Source: CAITNM01 sp037138055 | GTDB lineage: Bacteria; Pseudomonadota; Alphaproteobacteria; Paracaedibacterales; CAITNM01 | DNA length: 64,000 nt | Assembly: GCA_037138055.1 (NCBI GenBank) | Contig: JBAXJB010000004.1 | Location: 12,801-76,800 of the forward strand | Reading direction: 5' to 3' | In this document: one piece after another, positions 58,166 through 64,000 of the stretch | How positions within the stretch are numbered: the first letter of the stretch is position 1 | Layout: each line of letters starts with the position of its first letter | Program-made: the position numbers and the translations under genes | The notes under the pieces: generated by a model | What the model saw: the letters and a program-made list of their open reading frames with translations, nothing else | What the model was told of the DNA's origin: nothing | Databases searched by the model: none

Positions 58166-60015
58166 GGTAAAATCCCAATCCACTTCCAGTAGAAAATTCC
58201 AACATATAGCGAAATAATATAAAACATATTCAGTCTTAACCGAGAGCTCTTAAGCTTTTTAGCAAAATCAACTGAATAATTTTTTCCATGTTTCGCAAAA
58301 ATTCTGTACTCAGGTTCTTGATATTCAAAAAACCAAATTCTTCCAATGGTGTTGATGATGTAAACAGCTATCCATGGGTTCATACCATTTTTTTGAAATA
58401 AAGGGATAAACATAATGCTTAATATATTTATATTTACATCTCGTGGAAGTATAAATTGCACAAGCATCGAAAAAATAATAAGAAAAGTTGTCAGTTCAAA
58501 AAAATGATGGTTTAAATATTCCGTCATCCACCTGGTATTCTCTTCCAACCAACTTATAAGCCCTACATCATTAGCAGCAAATGCAATGCCTGAGAGACCA
58601 CACATAAAAATTAAAAAGTCCCATTTTATGCGCGTTTGAAAACCTTTATCATTCATAAATTGAAACACAAATAAAAACAGTAAAATAAGCAAACAAATAA
58701 CATCTGGCGGAATACCATGCACACTAACTGTTGCAAGACTGAGAATTGCACCAAACATGCAAATAAATGATGCTTTTTCAGTTGGCGATGTTGGACCTAA
58801 AATGTCCAAAATATTTTTCAAATGTGCATTACGCAATTTGTCATTTTCTATTTTTGGATAAGATGTTTTACCAAAATAAAAGCTTACTAAAATAAGGTAC
58901 CCAAGTAGTAATACAGCAAGGGAACCTAGAGATGCAAACAACCATCCCCACCAGTCAAATTGAGTTGCATATTGCCCCCAAAATAACCCTAATAAAACAA
59001 AATGCATCATAGAAGCACTTAGTATATTTTGAGAAAAAATTCCTGCTCCGCAGTAAGCACTAAAACCTAACGCTTGAGCTTGCGTTGAGCTGTCTGATAA
59101 ATTACGAATATGAAGCGTGTCATGATAAAAAATTTTCATCATATTTACACGTAACATAAATGATGGAACGCCAAGGGTTAACAACCCACCAATACTAAGC
59201 ATAATAAGGTTGTCTCCAAAATAATTTGGACGACAAAATTTCAGAATTTTAATCATTATTCTATAAATGATGCCCGATGAAACCAGCACACTTGAAAGTC
59301 CTAAAAGGCTTAAGGCTACAATAAAATTACCTGAACTAAAGCCTGCTAATATAACCTTTGTTTTGACAATACCACCACCAATTAGTAGAAAAATTGTTGC
59401 CATTGTTGCAACGTAATCTGACATCAAGCGAAAGGAAGCAATGATTGACCAAGCAGATAGAATAGATAAAAAGACCTGACTTTGGTAATTCATGGTAGTT
59501 TTATTGAGGAAAAAATAAACAATAAATGGCACTATTGCCGCCAAGATCCAGCCCAGTCCATCAACCCAAAATCGGTTTGCTTGTGTGAACAAACGTTCAA
59601 TAAGATCTTTCTTAAAAACCAGAATTTTTTTTGGATAAAAGGTTCCGATAAAATTTTGTAAAAACCTTTTCTGAAATTTTTGTAAATCTAATTGATCGAT
59701 CGTATCGTACAAAACATCTTTTTTAATTTTCAAAAGCTTACATTTACTCAAGGCAGTAGCTGTAAAAAGATATTGCTCAATACCACAAGGCACTTCTGTC
59801 CCAAAAAAATTATTTTGATGAATGATTTCACTATGAATACTATTTCGAATTTCAACTTTTCCAGATAGCAACACATAAAAAAAATCTGAATCAGCGCCTT
59901 CTTTAAAAATGATATCGCCATCTTGAATAGTTTCTTCAGCCGCAACAGTTGCAAGACGTGCACGCTGTAGTGGCTTTAAAAAGTCCAGCTTATTAAATGC
60001 GCTTGTTGAATTCAC
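58159..60015 (-). CDS. Cyclic-nucleotide-binding domain fused to SLC13/DASS-like transporter
   Basis: A 618-residue protein. Residues ~15-125 are a cNMP-binding fold (DGDIIFKEGADSDFFYVLLSGKVEI, then NNFFGTEVPCG); the usual R-x-A phosphate cassette is not clear, so ligand binding may differ. After a linker, residues ~150-615 hold about twelve hydrophobic helices with an SLC13/ArsB-like layout: two re-entrant-like segments (GVPSFMLRVNMMKIF; LPRDVNINILSIMFIP) and loops with GIPPDVICLL. The substrate is unknown, possibly a dicarboxylate or another anion. It heads the operon that continues with two solute-binding proteins and a lytic transglycosylase. Confidence 0.75.
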   Translation of the reverse strand: MNSTSAFNKLDFLKPLQRARLATVAAEETIQDGDIIFKEGADSDFFYVLLSGKVEIRNSIHSEIIHQNNFFGTEVPCGIEQYLFTATALSKCKLLKIKKDVLYDTIDQLDLQKFQKRFLQNFIGTFYPKKILVFKKDLIERLFTQANRFWVDGLGWILAAIVPFIVYFFLNKTTMNYQSQVFLSILSAWSIIASFRLMSDYVATMATIFLLIGGGIVKTKVILAGFSSGNFIVALSLLGLSSVLVSSGIIYRIMIKILKFCRPNYFGDNLIMLSIGGLLTLGVPSFMLRVNMMKIFYHDTLHIRNLSDSSTQAQALGFSAYCGAGIFSQNILSASMMHFVLLGLFWGQYATQFDWWGWLFASLGSLAVLLLGYLILVSFYFGKTSYPKIENDKLRNAHLKNILDILGPTSPTEKASFICMFGAILSLATVSVHGIPPDVICLLILLFLFVFQFMNDKGFQTRIKWDFLIFMCGLSGIAFAANDVGLISWLEENTRWMTEYLNHHFFELTTFLIIFSMLVQFILPRDVNINILSIMFIPLFQKNGMNPWIAVYIINTIGRIWFFEYQEPEYRIFAKHGKNYSVDFAKKLKSSRLRLNMFYIISLYVGIFYWKWIGILPW

Positions 60016-60135
60016 AAAAATTATGTTGGTGTTTTATTTTATTATGACAATTTTTATTTAATTTTTTATTAACAAATGTGGAAAAAGTATTTTTTTTCAT
60101 TAAGGCTTGCGAGTAAGAATATGACTAATTTTAGT

Positions 60136-60516
60136 TTAGTGCTGAGGCAAATAGTCAGGTCGCCTTACTTGTGCAATAAGTTTATGAGTATTTTTAGGCA
60201 AAGGCTTCAGGTCGTTGTTACTTTCTGGATTATAGCGAGATGGTTCCTTGCTTAGACTCATTTTTTCCTCTGTTGAAGATGTCGTCATTTGCACTAGTTT
60301 AGGTTTGCTACTGCTTCCTTCTTTCTTAATTCCACTACCTAAACGAAATTTTTTGTTTCGTTTTTGCTGTTTTTCTTCTTCTTCAGCAGCCCAATAGGAC
60401 ATTTTAGAAGGAGAAATAGCACGTTTTGAAGATTTTTCAGCCTGCATATCTACGCCTGCATAAGTAGTGTTGACCAGCAAAGCTAATAAAAAGAATATAC
60501 AGTTCATGATACACAA
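60136..60516 (-). CDS. Small exported protein, Lys/Ser-rich
   Basis: A 126-residue protein with a signal peptide (MNCIFFLLALLVNTTYA, using either the ATG at 60516 or the one at 60507). The mature part is short, highly charged and probably disordered (EEEEKQQKRNKKFRLGSGIKKEG, then Ser/Lys-rich sequence). No domain is recognised. It stands alone between the transporter operon and murU. Function unknown; the lack of a ribosome site lowers confidence. Confidence 0.55.
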   Translation of the reverse strand: MCIMNCIFFLLALLVNTTYAGVDMQAEKSSKRAISPSKMSYWAAEEEEKQQKRNKKFRLGSGIKKEGSSSKPKLVQMTTSSTEEKMSLSKEPSRYNPESNNDLKPLPKNTHKLIAQVRRPDYLPQH

Positions 60517-60576
60517 GATGTTTTTTTAGCATCTTTATAGTCTCATATTGCATATTAAGAATTGGTTAACTGCAAA

Positions 60577-61287
60577 TTATTCGCAAATCAAACGTCTTGC
60601 TAACGCCAAACCATCAACGTTACCAACATCAATCCAAGTGCCATCAAACACAACACCTCTTAGAGATTTTTTTTCAGCAGCTTTCCAATATAAACCCGAC
60701 AAGGAAAAAGGCTCAATTTTTAAGCGTTTTATCACTATTGGGTTAATAAGCTGAACACCAATATAGATGTAACGACTTGATGGGGAGTCATCTTCAGTTG
60801 GTTTACGCAACAACCCATTTTCAATAACAAAATCACCCTTACCTGAATGACCTTGTGCATTTTTCAACGGTGTAACAGATAAACAAAAGTCATCTGTTTC
60901 TTGCCAAGCGTCAACCATGCGATGGATGATTGATGGGTTAGAATCTTGCCAATACATATCTGCATTTACTACTACAAATGGTTTCTCACCAAATTCTGTT
61001 AAAACATTACGCACTCCTCCTGCTGTTTCAAGCAGGATTGGCTCATAACTTAATAATATTTCTAAATCGGTATAGCTTTTTACATGGGCTTCAATTTGAT
61101 CTGCTAGGTAGTAAGTATTAATAATAATTCGTTTGAACCCTGCCTGTTTCAGTGCATTGATCGAAAGGTCTAAGCAGCACGTATTACCAATTGAAACTAA
61201 TGGCTTGGGGGTATTTTTAGTAATATCGCCAAGACGTTTTCCAAGACCTGCTGCCAGCACCATTGCTGTTGAAGAAATATTCATCAT
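60577..61287 (-). CDS. murU: N-acetylmuramate-1-phosphate uridylyltransferase (MurU)
   Basis: A 236-residue nucleotidyltransferase. The N-terminal AMVLAAGLGKRLGDITKNTPKPLVSIGN is the uridylyltransferase signature with the essential Gly-rich loop and Lys. VVNADMYWQD holds the metal-binding Asp, and GTWIDVGNVDGLALARRL closes the protein. In the family it converts MurNAc-1-phosphate plus UTP to UDP-MurNAc, bypassing MurA-targeted synthesis (and fosfomycin). Other sugar-1-phosphate nucleotidyltransferases share the fold, but the four-base overlap with amgK makes MurU the best call. Confidence 0.92.
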   Translation of the reverse strand: MMNISSTAMVLAAGLGKRLGDITKNTPKPLVSIGNTCCLDLSINALKQAGFKRIIINTYYLADQIEAHVKSYTDLEILLSYEPILLETAGGVRNVLTEFGEKPFVVVNADMYWQDSNPSIIHRMVDAWQETDDFCLSVTPLKNAQGHSGKGDFVIENGLLRKPTEDDSPSSRYIYIGVQLINPIVIKRLKIEPFSLSGLYWKAAEKKSLRGVVFDGTWIDVGNVDGLALARRLICE

Positions 61288-62264
61288 ATAGCTGGAATCA
61301 CTCGTTTTTGTTGTGGAACATTAAGGTCAAACCATTGCTTAACTGGTTTCAGTTCTTCAATTTCACAGCATTTTTCAAAGAGGTTCCATAAATGAGGGAT
61401 TCGATTTAAAAACCTTTCATCACCACGTTCAGTGGCAGCTCGAGTAAAGAGTCCAAGAATACGCACTTGCCGTACTGCACTTAAAATATTGCCGGCTATA
61501 TAAATTTCTTGATGGTCGCCCTTGGGGTGAGCATCTAAAAATCTTTTCCACATAAGGTTCGTCAATTCTGTTGAAACCTCACGTCTGGCATCTCCCAACA
61601 AGGAAACTAAATCACCTGCTATTGGCGCCCAGACTGCATCTTGAAAATCAAGTAATCCAATATTTTTAGGAGCTGACCTTTGAGGTAAATCCATTAAGTT
61701 ATCAACATGATAGTCACGCAAAAAAATACTTTTTTTCGTTTGCAAAGCTAATTCCAATGCTTTTTTCCAAACACCAATAAAATCATCTTGAACTGTATTT
61801 GATGCTTCAACGTCCATCACTTTAGGGTAATAATATGTCAAAAACTGCCGCACTTTATTAAGACCAAAATCAACAGTATATGCCTTTAAAAATGGTAAGG
61901 GATTTTCATTGCGTTCCTGTAAATGTATAATAACATCAACTGCAGATTTATATATTTGATGTTCCCTACCAGGACTTTCTTGCAAAACTTTTGTAAAAGT
62001 TGCGTCACCAAAATCTTCCAAAAGAAGATAACCGCTTTCTGTATCTGCTTCTATAATTTCTGGTGCACTAAGACCGTGCGACGTTAAATGTTGCCCTATT
62101 TCTACAAATGCTTTTAAAGAGCTCAAATCAGGACAATCCATTAAGACTAAAGAAGTATTTCCAGCTTGCCAGCGAAAATATTTACGAGGCGAAAAATCAG
62201 CTGTAAGAAATTGTTTATCAAAGTGGTCATATTGCCCCCAAAAATAAGGAATGCGTTGATTCAT
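61284..62264 (-). CDS. amgK: N-acetylmuramate/N-acetylglucosamine kinase AmgK
   Basis: A 326-residue APH-fold kinase phosphorylating MurNAc (and GlcNAc) at the anomeric position for peptidoglycan recycling. The C-lobe shows SIFLRDYHVDNLMDLP (catalytic loop, DYH-x-x-N instead of HGD) and IGLLDFQDAVWAPIAGDLVSLLGDARR (metal-binding Asp), both as in AmgK. It sits between tsaE and murU with ATGA overlaps on each side, the arrangement known from Pseudomonas and many alphaproteobacteria. Confidence 0.93.
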   Translation of the reverse strand: MNQRIPYFWGQYDHFDKQFLTADFSPRKYFRWQAGNTSLVLMDCPDLSSLKAFVEIGQHLTSHGLSAPEIIEADTESGYLLLEDFGDATFTKVLQESPGREHQIYKSAVDVIIHLQERNENPLPFLKAYTVDFGLNKVRQFLTYYYPKVMDVEASNTVQDDFIGVWKKALELALQTKKSIFLRDYHVDNLMDLPQRSAPKNIGLLDFQDAVWAPIAGDLVSLLGDARREVSTELTNLMWKRFLDAHPKGDHQEIYIAGNILSAVRQVRILGLFTRAATERGDERFLNRIPHLWNLFEKCCEIEELKPVKQWFDLNVPQQKRVIPAI

Positions 62265-62680
62265 TCTTTAGCCTCCAAAGTAAGCTTTCTACTGTCATCA
62301 GATTGAACCAACAGTGTTCCTTTCAAATATTTAGAAAATATTTTATCACCCAAACGTTCTGGCCATTCAATAATCATCATATCCTGTATATTTAGCTCAT
62401 CAAGTCCAAGCTCTTCAATCTGATGCTCATCATCCATGCGATACAAATCAATGTGCCAAAGTGTGCCTGCACTGGTTAAATAAGGTTGCATAATTGTGAA
62501 AGTAGGACTTGTAACTTCTTCTTGATATCCCAACGCAGCCACAATATGTTTTGTTAATGTAGTTTTACCTGCACCCATTTCACCATATAGCAAAAAGGGC
62601 AACTTAGGCCTTAACTTGCTAACAACATGCTTTGCTGCATCTGCAATAGAATCTAAATTAAAAATTATATCCGTCATCAT
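62261..62680 (-). CDS. tsaE: tRNA t6A biosynthesis ATPase TsaE
   Basis: A 139-residue P-loop protein that drives the TsaBD complex in making t6A37, the base later methylthiolated by MtaB. Walker A is LLYGEMGAGKTTLTKHIVAALG, followed by TSPTFTIMQPYLT and WHIDLYRMDDEHQIEELGLDE, with IIEWPERLGD as the closing signature. Family length is about 150, so it is complete. It is the first gene of the tsaE-amgK-murU unit, with a 123-base gap to the divergent lpxC. Confidence 0.95.
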   Translation of the reverse strand: MMTDIIFNLDSIADAAKHVVSKLRPKLPFLLYGEMGAGKTTLTKHIVAALGYQEEVTSPTFTIMQPYLTSAGTLWHIDLYRMDDEHQIEELGLDELNIQDMMIIEWPERLGDKIFSKYLKGTLLVQSDDSRKLTLEAKE

Positions 62681-62803
62681 TTATAGATTTAGCAAATTTT
62701 GGAAAACATTGCTTGATAAATTCTTAAAAAGGTAAAATTTAGTAATATATTTTTATTTGAAATCGACACTAGGTTTAAGGCATCATACACTAGTGGGGAA
62801 CTG

Positions 62804-63748
62804 ATGTATTCTGTAGCTAATAATAAATCTAATACTTTGCCTGACATAATTGCTGCAGATCTGCACGCAAAAAAAGCACTCTCACGCCGAGATTTTATTA
62901 ATCAACATACTGTATCAAGCCCTGTCATTTTTCACGGGGTTGGTGTGCATTCAGGGAAAGCTGTTTGCATGATTGTGCACCCTGCAGCAGTTGACCACGG
63001 AATTATTTTTGAACGTACAGACATTGAAGACCTGCCAAATCGCATTCGAGCTAATTGGCAAATGGTGAGCACCACAAACATGTGCACAACAATTACAAAT
63101 GCATCTGGTATATCAGTGGCAACTGTTGAACACATTATAGCTGCTCTTTACGGAACAGGAATTACAAATGCACTCATAACTATTGATGGCCCTGAAGTGC
63201 CTATTATGGATGGATGTTCTGAAGAGTTTTGTAAAGGTATTTTAGAAACAACAACAGTTCGTCAATCGAAACGTCGTCACACTTTGAAAATTTCCACAAC
63301 AGTAAGAGTCGAAAATGAAAACGGATGGGCCCAATTAAGCCCATACGATAAGAATCTATTTAGTGTAAAGTTCACTCCAACTGACAGGTATGAAGATTTA
63401 ACACAGGAACAATTTCAGCAATTTTCATACAATGAAGATGATTTCACAACCCTTATTTCCAGAGCCAGAACATTTGGTTTTTATGAAGACGCTCAAAAAT
63501 TATGGGCTGCAGGTCTTGCTAAAGGCGCCTCTCTAGACAACACCGTTGTTATTCACAAAGGTGCTGTCATGAATGAAGATGGCTTGCGGTATAGTGACGA
63601 ACTAGTTCGCCACAAATTGTTGGATGCTATTGGTGATATGGCACTAGCAGAATATGTATTAATTGGCCACTACGAGGCCTGTAATCCAGGCCATACCCTT
63701 AATTACCAATTGTTGAAAAAATACTTCGACACAATAACCACAAGCTGA
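62804..63748 (+). CDS. lpxC: UDP-3-O-acyl-GlcNAc deacetylase LpxC
   Basis: A 314-residue zinc amidase that commits to lipid A synthesis. FHGVGVHSGKAVCM is the N-terminal motif, SVATVEHIIAALYGTGITNALI the first zinc His, IDGPEVPIMDGCSEEF the conserved loop, and RHKLLDAIGDMALAEY the second zinc region with His and Asp. The N-terminus has about 30 residues more than usual before the first motif (MYSVANNKSN... LSRRDFINQH). The organism should therefore make lipopolysaccharide. The gene order after it is broken by a truncated gene and an IS21-like end. Confidence 0.95.
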   Translation: MYSVANNKSNTLPDIIAADLHAKKALSRRDFINQHTVSSPVIFHGVGVHSGKAVCMIVHPAAVDHGIIFERTDIEDLPNRIRANWQMVSTTNMCTTITNASGISVATVEHIIAALYGTGITNALITIDGPEVPIMDGCSEEFCKGILETTTVRQSKRRHTLKISTTVRVENENGWAQLSPYDKNLFSVKFTPTDRYEDLTQEQFQQFSYNEDDFTTLISRARTFGFYEDAQKLWAAGLAKGASLDNTVVIHKGAVMNEDGLRYSDELVRHKLLDAIGDMALAEYVLIGHYEACNPGHTLNYQLLKKYFDTITTS

Positions 63749-63752
63749 TTGA

Positions 63753-63949
63753 TTACCTTCTATAAACTAAAAGAGCATTAACCAGTTGTTTTCTTGACAT
63801 TGAATGAGAAAGACCTAAACCTTCATCAAAAATAATACCACCAACTGTAGAACCAGCTTCAAATACTAATACCCCTTTTTTATTTGCTGCATGAATTTTC
63901 ATTTCATCACCATCCAATTCTCTTACTATTAATTTGGTATTTGAGCGGC
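63753..63949 (-). pseudogene. Gene remnant cut off by an insertion element
   Basis: An open frame without a start runs from the insertion point to the stop TAA at 63753-63755, giving the last 64 residues of an unknown protein (VFEAGSTVGGIIFDEGLGL, then SMSRKQLVNALLVYRR). Beyond 63949 the frame enters the IS21-like terminus and meets a stop (TAG) within 20 bases. The 5' part of the gene must lie beyond the element, outside the window, or be lost. I do not recognise the family. Confidence 0.55.
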
Positions 63950-64000
63950 TGTCAATAGCAATCTAAAAGTGCACCAAATGGCAGAGTAAAAGTGCACCAC
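63950..64000. mobile_element. Terminus of an IS21-family-like insertion sequence (continues beyond window)
   Basis: The sequence TGTCAA at 63950 starts a stretch with two copies of TAAAAGTGCACCA (63964-63976 and 63987-63999), 23 bases apart. IS21-family elements begin with TGTCA and carry such spaced repeats just inside the ends, where the transposase IstA binds. The element extends past the right edge, so no transposase gene is visible. Confidence 0.6.

Noticed and set aside
1..64000. CRISPR array or rRNA operon
   Set aside because: No regularly spaced repeat array and no rRNA-like sequence was seen anywhere on either strand.

Overview
The window is an A+T-rich, densely packed bacterial chromosome segment. 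Gene content and order point to an alphaproteobacterium with a host-associated lifestyle, most likely in the Holosporales/Rickettsiales-like sphere. The evidence for Alphaproteobacteria is the ctaC-ctaD-ctaB-coxF oxidase cluster, the mtaB-ftsY pair, the ftsE-ftsX-DUF218 order, the tsaE-amgK-murU set and a B12-dependent ribonucleotide reductase. The host-associated reading rests on an exported ankyrin protein, several exported proteins I do not recognise, three EamA-type and one MFS metabolite carriers, and two exported eukaryote-like NUDIX proteins. This placement is an inference; there is no rRNA gene in the window.

Layout. 1-6.3 kb: partial cation efflux pump, rsmB, maiA, exported ankyrin protein, peptidoglycan amidase, DUF218 protein and two DMT carriers. 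6.4-10.4 kb: a 651-residue exported orphan with its own promoter and terminator, then a tandem pair of exported NUDIX proteins, one with a ruined Nudix box. 10.5-15.3 kb: cytochrome oxidase genes ctaC, ctaD, ctaB and a 35-codon coxF-like gene, chained by stop/start overlaps into AMP nucleosidase. 15.4-20.5 kb: ftsY-mtaB, a divergent MTHFR-like protein, tRNA-Ser and two exported orphans. 20.6-27.8 kb: MFS and DMT carriers, rlmN, cmk, gpsA, an EVE protein and thrS. 27.9-32.2 kb: an orphan lipoprotein fusing TPRs to a secretin, then ftsE-ftsX-DUF218. 32.2-38.0 kb: tRNA-Arg and the compact ppx-dapF-recJ-dapD-dapE operon for diaminopimelate/lysine synthesis. 38.0-40.2 kb: tRNA-Gln, a MazF-type toxin with its antitoxin enclosed by a 37-bp duplication of the tRNA 3' end, and a membrane-anchored or exported SIR2-like protein. 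40.2-53.7 kb: hemW, polA, tRNAs, znuA, cob(I)alamin adenosyltransferase, plsY, nrdJ, a site-2 protease, an exported orphan, ada and a DksA-like gene. 54.0-60.5 kb: MazG-like and APH(6)-like enzymes, then a four-gene operon (cNMP-SLC13 transporter, two orphan solute-binding proteins, lytic transglycosylase). 60.6-64 kb: murU, amgK, tsaE, lpxC, a truncated gene and the end of an IS21-like element at the right edge.

Several genes work together. The adenosyltransferase can supply the cofactor of NrdJ. The dap operon, AmgK/MurU, LpxC, the amidase, the lytic transglycosylase and FtsEX all serve the envelope. The oxidase genes provide aerobic respiration. The most unusual stretches are the tRNA-Gln toxin island with its SIR2 neighbour, the exported NUDIX pair, the TPR-secretin lipoprotein, and the cNMP-transporter/binding-protein operon. 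No CRISPR array, rRNA or intact transposase gene was seen.
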